A stretch of DNA of 8,817 nucleotides from the NCBI GenBank assembly GCA_029821235.1, contig JALGTT010000097.1:1-8817 (forward strand), in the 5' to 3' direction. Source of the DNA: Candidatus Hebobacteria bacterium. GTDB taxonomy: Bacteria > Armatimonadota > Hebobacteria > Hebobacterales > Hebobacteraceae. Below the pieces are notes generated by a model. That model had not been told where the DNA came from and ran no database searches. It was given only the letters and a program-made list of their open reading frames with translations. Made by a program: the position numbers and the translations under genes. Of this stretch, positions 1 to 7,073 are shown in pieces (the stretch's first letter is position 1; the number at the start of each line of letters is the position of its first letter).

Positions 1-63
1 CATGCCGGGCGTGGTGGCCGCGGTGGTCTCGACTATCTGGTCGTCAGTCAGGGCCTCTGGCAT
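1..63 (-). CDS. DppC/OppC-like ABC transporter permease, N-terminal fragment
   Basis: Only the first 21 codons are in the window, and the gene runs off the left edge. The peptide starts MPEALTDDQIVETTAATTPG, a polar cytoplasmic stretch of the kind that precedes the first membrane helix in many DppC/OppC permeases. The ATG lies 9 bp after the stop of the DppB-like gene, with a weak AGGGA Shine-Dalgarno sequence about 7 nt upstream that overlaps that stop. No conserved permease motif is visible yet, so the call rests on position: in dipeptide/oligopeptide import operons the second permease gene directly follows the first. It would form the heterodimeric membrane channel with the DppB-like protein. 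Family assignment is inference; that a gene starts here is well supported by spacing and frame. Confidence 0.7.
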   Translation of the reverse strand, partial: MPEALTDDQIVETTAATTPGM

Positions 64-72
64 CGGTGATCC

Positions 73-1095
73 CTACGTCGGCGCGGTTCTTACGGTGGGG
101 TCGAGCACCACGTGGAGGACATCGGCCCCCAGGTTCAGCAACACATAGCAGGTGGCATAGATGAGCACCACCGCCTGCACCAGCGGGTAATCGGCGGCGG
201 CGATGGCGTCCACCGCCAGCTTGCCGAGGCCGGGGTACTGGAACACGGTCTCGATGATCATGTTCCCGCTGAGCAGCAGTCCGGTCTGGAGTGCCACGAT
301 GTTCACGGTGGGAATGAGGGCGTTTCTCAGGGCATGTTTCCCCACCACCGCGGTCTCCGGCAGTCCTTTGGCGCGCGCGAACTGCACGTAGTCCTTCTCC
401 AGCACCCCGATCATGGAGGAGCGGAGCATTCTCATCACCATTGCCGCCATCGGCGCGGCGAGCGTGAGGCCGGGGAGAAGCAGGTGTTTCAGCGCGCTCC
501 AGAAGGCCGGCGCGTTGCCGGTGAGCGCGGCATCCAGGATGTGCATGCCGGTGATCGTTTCGGGCGCCATCCCGAGCCCGATGCGCCCGGAGATGGGGAG
601 CAGGTGCAGGCGAAGCCCGAGGATGATCATGAGCACGATCCCCAGCCAGAAGCCCGGCAGGGAGATGCCGACCAGCGCGCCCACGGTGGCCAGGCGGTCG
701 AACAGCCCCTGGGGGCGCAGGGCGGCGAAGATGCCCGCGGGAATGGCGAAGGCCAGTGCCAGCACGAAGGCGAACAGCGTCAACTCCAGGGTGGCGGGCA
801 GGCGCTCTGCCACCACCTCGGACACCGGGCGGCCGTGGTGGCTGTAGGAGATTCCCAGGTCGCCCGTGGCCGCGTGCCGGAGGAAGAACCAGTATTGGGT
901 GGCCAGCGGGCGGTCCAGGCCATAGTGGGACCGCAGTTCCGCGATCTGCTCCGGCGTCACCCGACCCGCCTGGCCCAGCATGTGTTCGATGGGGTCGCCG
1001 GGGGTGAGGTGCATGGTGAGGAATACGATCAGGCTCACCCCAAGCAAGACCGGGACAAGTTGCAGCAGTCTTCGTCCCAGGAACCTCGACAACAT
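73..1095 (-). CDS. DppB/OppB-like ABC transporter permease (peptide/nickel importer type)
   Basis: This is a 340-residue inner-membrane permease of the peptide/nickel ABC importer class. It opens with the typical amphipathic start and first helix (about 8-29), followed by the conserved TPGDP at 31-35. A long first periplasmic loop contains GLDRPLATQY (59-68) and GDLGISY (78-84). Further hydrophobic segments lie at about 102-126, 137-164, 205-223, 263-282 and 305-331. The cytoplasmic EAA-type loop that docks on the ATPase is at about 233-262 (DYVQFARAKGLPE, then RNALIP), and FQYPGLGKLAV at 285-295 matches the family end motif. Length and motif order are normal. It starts 15 bp after the binding-protein gene, with a GGGAGG Shine-Dalgarno sequence touching that gene's stop codon, so the two are co-transcribed. 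The transported substrate is not readable; dipeptides or oligopeptides are likely. Confidence 0.95.
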   Translation of the reverse strand: MLSRFLGRRLLQLVPVLLGVSLIVFLTMHLTPGDPIEHMLGQAGRVTPEQIAELRSHYGLDRPLATQYWFFLRHAATGDLGISYSHHGRPVSEVVAERLPATLELTLFAFVLALAFAIPAGIFAALRPQGLFDRLATVGALVGISLPGFWLGIVLMIILGLRLHLLPISGRIGLGMAPETITGMHILDAALTGNAPAFWSALKHLLLPGLTLAAPMAAMVMRMLRSSMIGVLEKDYVQFARAKGLPETAVVGKHALRNALIPTVNIVALQTGLLLSGNMIIETVFQYPGLGKLAVDAIAAADYPLVQAVVLIYATCYVLLNLGADVLHVVLDPTVRTAPT

Positions 1096-1110
1096 GTCGG
1101 CCGCGCCTCC

Positions 1111-2730
1111 CTACGACTTCAGAGACACGTCGTGCATGGGAAGCATGCCGTCGGGCCTGGCCTCGAAGTTTTCCACCTGTTCCGACACCCCGTACAGTTC
1201 CTCCAGGGCGAGGTGGAAGCAGGTGGGGATGTCCCGGTGGAGATGGCGCTGGACCTCGACGTACTTCTGCCGACGCTCCTCGGTGCTCATGGCGCCATCC
1301 GCCTCGTCCAACAGACGATCGACCACCGGGTTCCGGTAGCCGAAGAAGTTGGAGTAACCGTCGGACCGGAACAGGACCGGCAGAATGCCCGAGGGGTCGA
1401 GGCTGGAGTTACCCCAGGAGGTGAGGAACAGGTCCCGCTCCCGGCGGCGCAATTGATTGAGCAGGTTGTCCTTCTTCCACACCCGCACGTCGGCCTGCAC
1501 GCCGGCCGCTTTCATGGAGCCGGCGATCGCCTCCGCGATGCGCTTGTCGCTCGCCTCACAGTCCAGGGTGACGCGCAGCCCGTCCGCGTAGCCCGCCTTT
1601 CTCAGCAGGTCCTTGGCGCGGCCCACATCCTGCTTGGGGGCCGGGAGGGAGCTGTCCCATCCGAAGGCCATGGGCACCAGGATTCCCGGCAGGGCGCGCG
1701 CGCGGCCCAGCAGATATTTCTCCACGATGGGTTTGGGGTCCACCGCATAGCGCATCGCCTCCCGGACGAGCGGGGAGGAGAAGGGCTTGCGGGTGAGATT
1801 CATGCCCACAAAGTGTGTTCGCGTGCCCTGTGCCACCGAGAGGCGCGCCCCGGGCAGGTCCTCCACGCTGGCCGCCTGGTCGGCGGGGATGTTGACCGCC
1901 ACGCCCACCTCGGCCGCGGCCAGAGACGCGATTCTGGTGGCGGCCTCCTCGAGGGGACGGAAGATCACCCCCTGGAGCAGGGCCGGTCCCGTGGGCGGGA
2001 TGTCCGGCGAGCCGCCGTAGTAGTCGGCGAACCGCTCCAGCACGATCCGCTCCCCGGGGCTCCACTCCACCAACCGGAACGGCCCGGCACCCACCGGCTT
2101 CCTGGCGAACTCGTCCGGGCCCACCTCCTCGAAGTACCGCTTGGGGCAGATCTCCTGGAACACCAGTTTCTTGTGCAAGATGGGGTACGGCCCCTCGGTG
2201 TGGATGACCACCGTCTGCGGGTCGAGCACCTCCGCACCCGTAACCGGCCCCAGCAGGTCCTTCCTGGGGGAGGGCGGCACCCCCTCGATGGCGCCGATGA
2301 TCCGGTCAACGGTGAACTTCACGTCCTCCGCGGTGAACGAGTCGCCGTTGTGGAACTTCACCCCCTCCCGCAGTTTGAAGACCCATCGGTCCTCGCCCTC
2401 CACCTCCCAATTCGCGGCCAATTGGGGCACATAGCGCATCTCCGCGTCCCTGGCCACCAGCCCGTCGCAGATGTTGCGGACCACCGCCTCCACGGTGCGG
2501 GAGCGGTGCATCGCCGGGTCCAGGGTCTGCACGTCCGCGTCCAGCGCGATGGAGAGCGATCCCACGACCAGTTCCCGGCTGAGGCGCTTGCCGCCGCGGG
2601 CACACCCGGAGAGCAGGACCGAGGCGGAGGACGGCGCCAGCACCGCCAGCGCGGCGAGGCGCCCGGCGGCGGAGAGGAACTCGCGGCGCGTCAGGCCCTG
2701 GCGGTGATGGGTTTCCTGCCCGTCTGCCAT
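1111..2730 (-). CDS. ABC transporter substrate-binding lipoprotein, SBP_bac_5 (DppA/OppA-like) family, Tat-type signal
   Basis: This is a 539-residue extracytoplasmic solute-binding protein that would capture peptides or related ligands for the permeases downstream. The N-terminus carries a twin-arginine signal, TRREFLSAAG at residues 14-23 (R15, R16), then a hydrophobic stretch and a lipobox LSGC ending at Cys43, so it is predicted to be a Tat-exported lipoprotein. The family signature is clear: DADVQTLDPA (64-73), PQLAANWEV (102-110), then a KLREGVKFHNGDSFTAEDV block (119-137). GAGPFRLVEW and the C-terminal lobe containing RNPVVDRLLDEA follow. The ATG at 2730 is preceded 8 nt away by a strong AAGGGAGGT Shine-Dalgarno sequence. 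The frame stays open up to 3045, but that extension is low-complexity Arg/Gly/Pro sequence and would bury the signal peptide, so I reject it. First gene of the importer operon. Confidence 0.95.
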   Translation of the reverse strand: MADGQETHHRQGLTRREFLSAAGRLAALAVLAPSSASVLLSGCARGGKRLSRELVVGSLSIALDADVQTLDPAMHRSRTVEAVVRNICDGLVARDAEMRYVPQLAANWEVEGEDRWVFKLREGVKFHNGDSFTAEDVKFTVDRIIGAIEGVPPSPRKDLLGPVTGAEVLDPQTVVIHTEGPYPILHKKLVFQEICPKRYFEEVGPDEFARKPVGAGPFRLVEWSPGERIVLERFADYYGGSPDIPPTGPALLQGVIFRPLEEAATRIASLAAAEVGVAVNIPADQAASVEDLPGARLSVAQGTRTHFVGMNLTRKPFSSPLVREAMRYAVDPKPIVEKYLLGRARALPGILVPMAFGWDSSLPAPKQDVGRAKDLLRKAGYADGLRVTLDCEASDKRIAEAIAGSMKAAGVQADVRVWKKDNLLNQLRRRERDLFLTSWGNSSLDPSGILPVLFRSDGYSNFFGYRNPVVDRLLDEADGAMSTEERRQKYVEVQRHLHRDIPTCFHLALEELYGVSEQVENFEARPDGMLPMHDVSLKS

Positions 2731-2738
2731 ATTCAGCG

Positions 2739-2747
2739 ACCTCCCTT
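2739..2747 (-). promoter_or_regulatory. Ribosome binding site that fixes the start of the substrate-binding protein
   Basis: The minus strand reads AAGGGAGGT here, a near-perfect Shine-Dalgarno sequence with 8 nt to the ATG at 2730. It decides the start in favour of the Tat-signal N-terminus over the longer open frame. Confidence 0.85.
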
Positions 2748-2883
2748 GTCTCGGGCGTCGGCCGGCCTCCCGCCCGGCGCGGCCGTCGCGGGGGCTGGCC
2801 CGGGGTGTGAGGCGGAAACGGCCACGAGGCGCACTGCCTGGGTGGTGGCCCCGCCCGCCCCCAGCCCTTTTCGTTGGGGTCAC

Positions 2884-2905
2884 CCCGCGCGTGTTGTGTC
2901 GCGGG
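2884..2905. promoter_or_regulatory. Inverted repeat at the predicted start site, possible operator
   Basis: CCCGCG at 2884-2889 and CGCGGG at 2900-2905 are perfect 6-bp inverted arms around a 10-bp spacer (cgtgttgtgt). The repeat lies just downstream of the predicted -10 hexamer of the importer promoter, across the expected transcription start. That is a typical place for a repressor operator. The arms are short and GC-only in a GC-rich region, so chance is a real alternative. Confidence 0.3.
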
Positions 2906-2906
2906 C

Positions 2907-2936
2907 AGGATAGCAGAGATGCCGCCCCATGGTCAA
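2907..2936 (-). promoter_or_regulatory. Predicted sigma70-type promoter of the importer operon
   Basis: On the minus strand TTGACC (2936-2931, five of six matches to TTGACA) is followed after 18 bp by TATCCT (2912-2907, four of six matches to TATAAT). Transcription would begin near 2900 and leave a leader of roughly 170 nt before the ATG at 2730. This is the only promoter-like pair I find in this otherwise GC-rich spacer. The spacing is acceptable, but the -10 is imperfect, so it is a prediction only. Confidence 0.45.
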
Positions 2937-3001
2937 ACCGCCGCGCAAGCGGCAAGAAGGTAATCGCGCGCCGAGGCCATAAACTCCACCTGAAGACCGG
3001 C

Positions 3002-3009
3002 AGGGAGGT
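3002..3009 (+). promoter_or_regulatory. Ribosome binding site that fixes the start of the M20 hydrolase
   Basis: AGGGAGGT precedes the ATG at 3014 by 4 nt (core GGAGG by 5 nt). It supports this ATG over the in-frame extension that begins at 2807, which encodes Arg/Pro-rich sequence without family similarity. Confidence 0.8.
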
Positions 3010-3013
3010 TGCC

Positions 3014-4216
3014 ATGAGAGCGAGGGAAGCCAGCCGCATCCTCATCGAGGCGAAGCGCCTTGCGCCGCGGCTCGTCGCCTGGCGGCGTCACATACACATG
3101 TATCCGGAGCCGAGCATGGAGGAGCACGAGACCGCGGCCTATGTGGTCGAGCAGCTCCGCGCGCTGGGCGTCGACCACATCCAGACCGGCGTCGGAAAGA
3201 CCGGAGTGGTGGCCTTGATCCGCGGGCAGGGCCGGAAGACGGTGGGCCTGAGGGCGGACATGGATGCGTTGGAGTTGACCGAGGAAACCGAGGCCCCCTA
3301 TCGCTCCCGCAAGCCCGGCTTCATGCACGCCTGCGGCCACGACGGGCACACCGCCTGTCTGCTGGGGGCGGCGGCCATCCTCCAGCAGATGCGAGACCGG
3401 CTGCCGGGAAACGTGAAACTCATCTTCCAGCCGGGAGAGGAGGGGCCCGGGGGCGCGCGCTACATGATCGAGGACGGCGTCCTGGAGAAGCCGAAACTCC
3501 GCGCCATCGCCTGTCTGCACGTGGATTCCGAAGTGCCTTCCGGCAAGGTGGGGATTCGGCGGGGCTACGACACCGCGCAGACCGATGATATCCACATCGT
3601 GATCAAGGGTCGCAGCGGCCATGCCGCCGCCCCCCACAAGGGCGTGGATTCCATCTCCGTCACCGCCCAGGCACTGATCGCGATACAGCAGTTCATCGCC
3701 CGCCACACCAACGCCATCGACCGGAAACTGCTCACCATCGCCCAGATCCACGGCGGCACCAGGCACAATATCCTCGCCGACCAGGTGGAAATGATCGGGA
3801 CCATCCGCACCCTGGAGCCGAAGGGACGGGAGATGATCCTCAAGTTCGTGAAGCGGGACCTCCGCAAGCTGGTGGGAGCAATGGGGGCGGGGCTGCGGGT
3901 GAAGGTGACCGAGGGATACCCGCCCGCGCTGAACGACGACCGGGTGGTGGACATCTTCAGCGAGATGGGCGAGAAGCTGCTGGGAGACCGGAATGTGGTG
4001 GATGTGCCGCAGCCCTCGCTGGGGGGCGAGGATTTCGCCTACTTCGGCCGCGCCGGCCTGCCGGCCGCGCTGCTGAGGCTGGGCATCCGGGACGAGAAGA
4101 AGGGTTTTACGGCCCCCGGCCACAACTCCCGGTTCGACTTCGACGACCGCCGGGTGCTGCCCATCGGCACGGCGATGTTGACGGCCACCGCGTGGAGGAT
4201 GTTGGAGACTTTCTGA
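3014..4216 (+). CDS. M20D-type amidohydrolase / aminoacylase (IAL hydrolase/hippuricase-like)
   Basis: This is a 400-residue cytoplasmic metal-dependent hydrolase with no signal peptide. The family cleaves the amide bond of N-acyl amino acids or amino-acid conjugates (hippurate, IAA-amino acids, N-acetyl-diaminopimelate). Visible motifs in order are VGLRADMDALE (77-87), HACGHDGHTA (105-114, metal-binding Cys107 and His109), FQPGEEGPGGA (138-148, catalytic/metal Glu142-Glu143), CLHV (167-170, His169), SGHAAAPHKGVD (201-212, dimerisation-domain His203), GGTRHNILAD (247-256), GGEDFAYF (337-344) and GHNSRFDFDD (369-378, final His370). All expected metal and catalytic positions are present and the length is normal for the family. 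It is transcribed away from the peptide importer, which suggests that it may process imported conjugates. The exact substrate cannot be assigned. Confidence 0.93.
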   Translation: MRAREASRILIEAKRLAPRLVAWRRHIHMYPEPSMEEHETAAYVVEQLRALGVDHIQTGVGKTGVVALIRGQGRKTVGLRADMDALELTEETEAPYRSRKPGFMHACGHDGHTACLLGAAAILQQMRDRLPGNVKLIFQPGEEGPGGARYMIEDGVLEKPKLRAIACLHVDSEVPSGKVGIRRGYDTAQTDDIHIVIKGRSGHAAAPHKGVDSISVTAQALIAIQQFIARHTNAIDRKLLTIAQIHGGTRHNILADQVEMIGTIRTLEPKGREMILKFVKRDLRKLVGAMGAGLRVKVTEGYPPALNDDRVVDIFSEMGEKLLGDRNVVDVPQPSLGGEDFAYFGRAGLPAALLRLGIRDEKKGFTAPGHNSRFDFDDRRVLPIGTAMLTATAWRMLETF

Positions 4217-4220
4217 CCCC

Positions 4221-4248
4221 GCCGCCCTGTGCCAGCAGGTGAGGCGGC
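4221..4248. terminator. GC-rich stem-loop between convergent genes, possible weak bidirectional terminator
   Basis: GCCGCC (4221-4226) pairs with GGCGGC (4243-4248), and an inner CTG/CAG (4227-4229 with 4236-4238) can stack inside, separated by a small bulge. It lies 4 bp after the amidohydrolase stop and 14 bp from the convergent MFS gene end. There is no T-tract on either side, so intrinsic termination would be inefficient; the position is the main support. Confidence 0.3.
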
Positions 4249-4262
4249 CGCCGCGAGGGGGG

Positions 4263-5480
4263 TCAGTCCTCCTGCTCCGGCTGCATCCGCAGCCCTCCTC
4301 TGGCGATCAGTATCGCCGCGGCCGTCGCCCAGCAGGCGAGGGAGACCACGAACACGCCGCGAGTGCCCACGAAGGAGACGTGGCTGAGCGCGGCCCCGAG
4401 GAAGGGGGCGGGAATGCCGCGGCAGGCCTGGAGAAACGCGAAAACCCCCGCGTAGGTGGCCGCGGAATCCCGCTTGCCGAAGCGCATCGCCGCGTTGATG
4501 TAGCCCAGATCTCCCCCCGACCAGGCCAGCCCGGTGGCCGCTGCGGAGATCAAGAGCACGGGCACGTTCTGGGCGAACAGGTATGTGACGGCGTGCACGG
4601 AGATGATGCCGTACACGAACAGCATCATGCGGAAGGGCCCGTGCCGGTCGAGGAATCTTCCCCAGAAGAGATAGCCGACCATGCTGAACGCGGCGGAGGT
4701 GGTGGCCAGGTAGCCCACCCACTGGGAGGAGATGTGCAGCTCGTCCACCTGGATCACCGGCACCAGCGGCCCCACGATGAGGTTCCCGAATCCAAAGAGG
4801 AAGAAGGAGGCGGCGTACAGCCGGAAGGCGGGGTCCTCCCGCATCACCTTGAAGGCGTCCCACAGCCGCGCCCGCGGGGGCGCGGTGGTCTCCGGCGCGG
4901 CCTCCACCCCGATGCGGGCGAAGGCGGCCACGCTGAGCAGACCGAACACGGTTGCCCCCGGAAACACCCAGCGATAACTGACATGGGCCAGCAACTGCCC
5001 GGCGACCATCGCCCCCACCATGGAACCGATCACCACCAGCGCCCTCACCAGGCCCATCAGGAACCCCCGACGCCGCACCGGATAGGCATCCCGGATCACT
5101 GCGGTGTACCCAGGCACGCCGAGATTTCCGATCGCCTGGGCGAGAAAGGCCAAGGCGATGTAGATCGGCGCGGTTACCGCGAAGGCCATCAACAGGAAGA
5201 AGGCGCGGCCGACGGCAAAGGGCCACACCGCGAAGGGCAGTTTGGGTCGGTTCCGCGCGTAGTGTGCGACCACTGGGTTGAGCAGGTTGCCCACGGAGAA
5301 GGCAACTCCCATCAACGCGATGGCATAGGTGGAGGCGTGCAGTTCGTCCCGCGCGATCACCGCCAGGAAGGGGAAGATCCCGCCCCAGAAGACGCCCACC
5401 AGCAGCCCGGACCCGGCATCCCACTTGAGGGCATGCCGGCTCCCCTCGGGAAGATCGCGCACCGAGAACAGCGATCGCAC
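4263..5480 (-). CDS. Major facilitator superfamily (MFS) transporter, GTG start
   Basis: This is a 405-residue polytopic membrane protein with about 11-12 hydrophobic segments, for example at 24-43, 51-73, 84-106, 107-128, 140-161, 171-190, 222-245, 254-273, 284-302, 305-325, 342-364 and 371-393. GRFLDRHGP (274-282) is the MFS signature loop (G-x-x-x-D-R-x-G) after helix 8, and DAYPVRRRGF (131-140) is the corresponding basic loop in the first half. A charged central loop at about 191-220 separates the two halves. I chose the GTG at 5480 because GGAAGGG lies 8 nt upstream and the protein then has normal MFS length. An in-frame ATG at 5543 would add an Arg/Gly-rich stretch and start inside a palindrome. 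Whether it is an uptake or efflux system, and for what, is not readable. Confidence 0.9.
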   Translation of the reverse strand: MRSLFSVRDLPEGSRHALKWDAGSGLLVGVFWGGIFPFLAVIARDELHASTYAIALMGVAFSVGNLLNPVVAHYARNRPKLPFAVWPFAVGRAFFLLMAFAVTAPIYIALAFLAQAIGNLGVPGYTAVIRDAYPVRRRGFLMGLVRALVVIGSMVGAMVAGQLLAHVSYRWVFPGATVFGLLSVAAFARIGVEAAPETTAPPRARLWDAFKVMREDPAFRLYAASFFLFGFGNLIVGPLVPVIQVDELHISSQWVGYLATTSAAFSMVGYLFWGRFLDRHGPFRMMLFVYGIISVHAVTYLFAQNVPVLLISAAATGLAWSGGDLGYINAAMRFGKRDSAATYAGVFAFLQACRGIPAPFLGAALSHVSFVGTRGVFVVSLACWATAAAILIARGGLRMQPEQED

Positions 5481-5488
5481 AGTTTCAT

Positions 5489-5495
5489 CCCTTCC
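5489..5495 (-). promoter_or_regulatory. Ribosome binding site that selects the GTG start of the MFS gene
   Basis: The minus strand reads GGAAGGG here, 8 nt before the GTG at 5480. No comparable site precedes the upstream in-frame ATG at 5543. Confidence 0.65.
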
Positions 5496-5526
5496 GATGA
5501 GAGTCCCGCCGCGCGGCCACCGGCCC

Positions 5527-5568
5527 CCGGCGCAGGAGGGCATTGTAGTGCCCAGTGCCCTGCGCCGG
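5527..5568. promoter_or_regulatory. Large inverted repeat in the MFS/propeller divergent spacer, possible operator or structured leader
   Basis: CCGGCGCAGG (5527-5536) and CCTGCGCCGG (5559-5568) form a perfect 10-bp inverted repeat. The 22-bp interior holds GGGCA (5538-5542), which can pair with either of two TGCCC copies (5549-5553 or 5556-5560) inside a tandem heptamer AGTGCCC x2 (5547-5560). On the minus strand the interior contains TACAAT (5547-5542), a good match to a -10 hexamer. Transcription of the MFS gene from there would give a leader of about 55 nt. No good -35 is present. An operator overlapping the MFS promoter fits best, but this is inference. Confidence 0.45.
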
Positions 5569-5635
5569 CTGCGTCCAGGGGGCATCCTGACGAGAGCCGC
5601 GAGGGGCCGACATCGCCGTGCCAAAGGGGAGAAAC

Positions 5636-5675
5636 CTCTCGCCATCTGCCTTGTCTAATCCTATGCAAGCGAGAG
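5636..5675 (+). repeat. 7-bp inverted repeat in the leader of the propeller gene
   Basis: CTCTCGC (5636-5642) and GCGAGAG (5669-5675) can pair around a 26-nt loop, ending 9 nt before the GGAGGT ribosome binding site (5685-5690) of the propeller gene. The stem could shape the leader RNA or be a DNA-binding site; a 7-bp match may also be chance. I see no convincing promoter on the plus strand between 5481 and 5696. Confidence 0.25.
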
Positions 5676-5696
5676 ACCAGTTGCGGAGGTGTAGCC

Positions 5697-7040
5697 ATGT
5701 CCATCTTGCAGTGGATATCGCGCCCGCCGCGGGCGCCGGCGGTCAGGACCGCGCGAGCCCTGGGCACAGTGTTGACGGCCGTCACATGGGCAATGTGTCT
5801 CCTCGCGCCAGGTCACGCGAGGACTGCTCTGCTGCCCAGCCTGGTCGCCGAAAGCGCCCAGGGCGGCCGTTGGTCACCCAACGGCAAGTACGTCGCCTTC
5901 CAGCGCGTACGCTGGCTCTCGGCCGGGCGGACCGGCAACCCGCGAAAGGTGAGAGACGTATGGGTGTGCCGCGCCCACCTCAGTCCCACCCATGAACGCA
6001 ATCTCACGGAGCATCTCGTGGCACCGGAGGAGGGCTGGTATCTCTCGAACTACACATGGCTGCCTTCGTCACGGTATCTCCTGGTGGAGTATCGCGTGCC
6101 GCCGTATGAGAACCCGACCATCGAGAGATTCCTGCTCGGGATCGCCGGGCAAAGGCTGTACTTCCACGAAACCGATTCCGGAAAGATGTGGGTCGGGCCC
6201 TATGTGAAGCTCGACCAGGAGGACACCCAGGCGCTCAAGGCATTACTGGCGGCCTCCGAGAGACGACCTCCGCCGATCAAACCGCCTCACCTGGAAAAGT
6301 ACGACCGCGTGCGGCCCGTGGGCATGCTCTCACATGATGGCGGCCGCCTCTACCTGGTCGAGGAGTGGCAGGGGAGGGAGCCCGGCTGCTCTTGCGATCA
6401 GCCTGATCGTGTCACCCTTTGGCTTTGCGACGGAAGGAAGGAGCACATTCGCATCAGCGCCGACGACCAGCCGGTGGTGGTGAGCGCCTCTCGCTCGCCC
6501 GATGGAGGCCTGGTGGCCTACGCAGTTGAGCCTTCACCCGGGAAGCGCGCTTCGGGCGGCGTCGGCGCATGGCTGTGGGAGGTGAAGACCGGCCGGCGCG
6601 AGCGCATCATCGCCACCGGGGCCGGGGCCTCGACCTGGTGGCTCGACGACGATACCTTGGTCTGCACAACTCGCGAGAGGAACGCCGGCTCTTCGCTGTG
6701 GCTGTGGTCGCGGAAGACCCGGAGAAGCCACCGGGTGCTCAAGGTAAGTGGTGAACTGGAGATGACGTTGCCTTCTCCCGATGGCGATCGGCTGGCGGTG
6801 TCAGTGCGTGTTCCAGGTGAATGTGAAGGGCAGGAGGAGACCGAGATCTGGCTGGTGGACCTCTCCGGCAGCCGCAAGCCGTGGCGTATTGCCGGGAGAG
6901 ACGAAGGGGGGCTGCGGCACGGAAAGTTCGTATTGCGCCAATGGTCGCCGGACGGAGGATTCTTGCTCGCAGAGCAGCACTACCCGGCCCGTTACACCTG
7001 CACGGACCTGTGGATGTTCCCCACCTCTCGCCCGCAGTAG
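5697..7040 (+). CDS. Exported seven-bladed TolB/WD40-like beta-propeller protein
   Basis: This is a 447-residue protein of unassigned function. Arg-rich residues up to 20 are followed by a hydrophobic segment (21-38) and a possible signal peptidase site after PGHA (38-41), so it is predicted to be exported. The rest is propeller repeats of the type SPDG-x-x-LAV followed by a tryptophan-rich strand such as LWLW or IWLV. Blades start near 57 (RWSPNGKYVAF), 119 (YTWLPSSRYLL), 208 (VGMLSHDGGRLYL), 263 (SASRSPDGGLVAY), 312 (STWWLDDDTLV), 356 (MTLPSPDGDRLAV) and 414 (RQWSPDGGFLL). An insert at about 166-207 separates blades 2 and 3. Eight cysteines, including C231-S-C233, could form disulfides after export. 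ATG 5697 has GGAGGT 6 nt upstream. Codon third positions look less GC-biased than in neighbouring genes. It has no catalytic domain, so a binding or scaffold role is likely. Confidence 0.75.
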   Translation: MSILQWISRPPRAPAVRTARALGTVLTAVTWAMCLLAPGHARTALLPSLVAESAQGGRWSPNGKYVAFQRVRWLSAGRTGNPRKVRDVWVCRAHLSPTHERNLTEHLVAPEEGWYLSNYTWLPSSRYLLVEYRVPPYENPTIERFLLGIAGQRLYFHETDSGKMWVGPYVKLDQEDTQALKALLAASERRPPPIKPPHLEKYDRVRPVGMLSHDGGRLYLVEEWQGREPGCSCDQPDRVTLWLCDGRKEHIRISADDQPVVVSASRSPDGGLVAYAVEPSPGKRASGGVGAWLWEVKTGRRERIIATGAGASTWWLDDDTLVCTTRERNAGSSLWLWSRKTRRSHRVLKVSGELEMTLPSPDGDRLAVSVRVPGECEGQEETEIWLVDLSGSRKPWRIAGRDEGGLRHGKFVLRQWSPDGGFLLAEQHYPARYTCTDLWMFPTSRPQ

Positions 7041-7073
7041 GACATCCTGGACGCCGGAGCAGGCTTTCCTCCG

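Larger units (their letters stand above)
2731..3013. other. Divergent intergenic region (importer operon / M20 hydrolase)
   Basis: This 283-bp spacer separates the substrate-binding protein gene (minus) from the amidohydrolase gene (plus). It holds the two ribosome binding sites at its ends, a sigma70-like promoter reading toward the importer, and an inverted repeat at the predicted transcription start. GGGGT-c-ACCCC at 2876-2886 overlaps that repeat. A short stem with a GCAA loop (CCGC-GCAA-GCGG at 2941-2952) lies further right. I see no convincing promoter for the plus-strand gene. Open frames crossing the region are low-complexity and look non-coding. Confidence 0.7.

Noticed and set aside
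112..2913. A 933-codon open frame on the plus strand opposite the permease and substrate-binding protein genes.
   Set aside because: Its product is His/Gln/Arg/Gly-rich low-complexity sequence with no domain, typical of the antisense frame of GC-rich genes. The minus-strand genes under it have clear family motifs and ribosome binding sites.
2731..3045. Longer N-terminus of the substrate-binding protein starting at 3045.
   Set aside because: It would overlap the divergent hydrolase start, bury the Tat/lipobox signal and ignore the strong Shine-Dalgarno sequence at 2739-2747.
5607..5623. Sigma54-like element on the minus strand beginning TGGCACG, upstream of the MFS gene.
   Set aside because: The -24 half matches well, but the required GC at the -12 position is TC, so a functional sigma54 promoter is unlikely.
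5481..5645. Longer MFS N-terminus starting at 5645 or at the ATG at 5543.
   Set aside because: The added residues are Arg/Gly/Pro-rich with no membrane segment, have no good ribosome binding site, and the region holds a palindrome better explained as regulatory.
4239..5696. Upstream in-frame extension of the propeller gene, antisense to the MFS gene.
   Set aside because: The translated extension is low-complexity and lies opposite a convincing MFS protein. The ATG at 5697 has a good ribosome binding site and is followed by a signal peptide.
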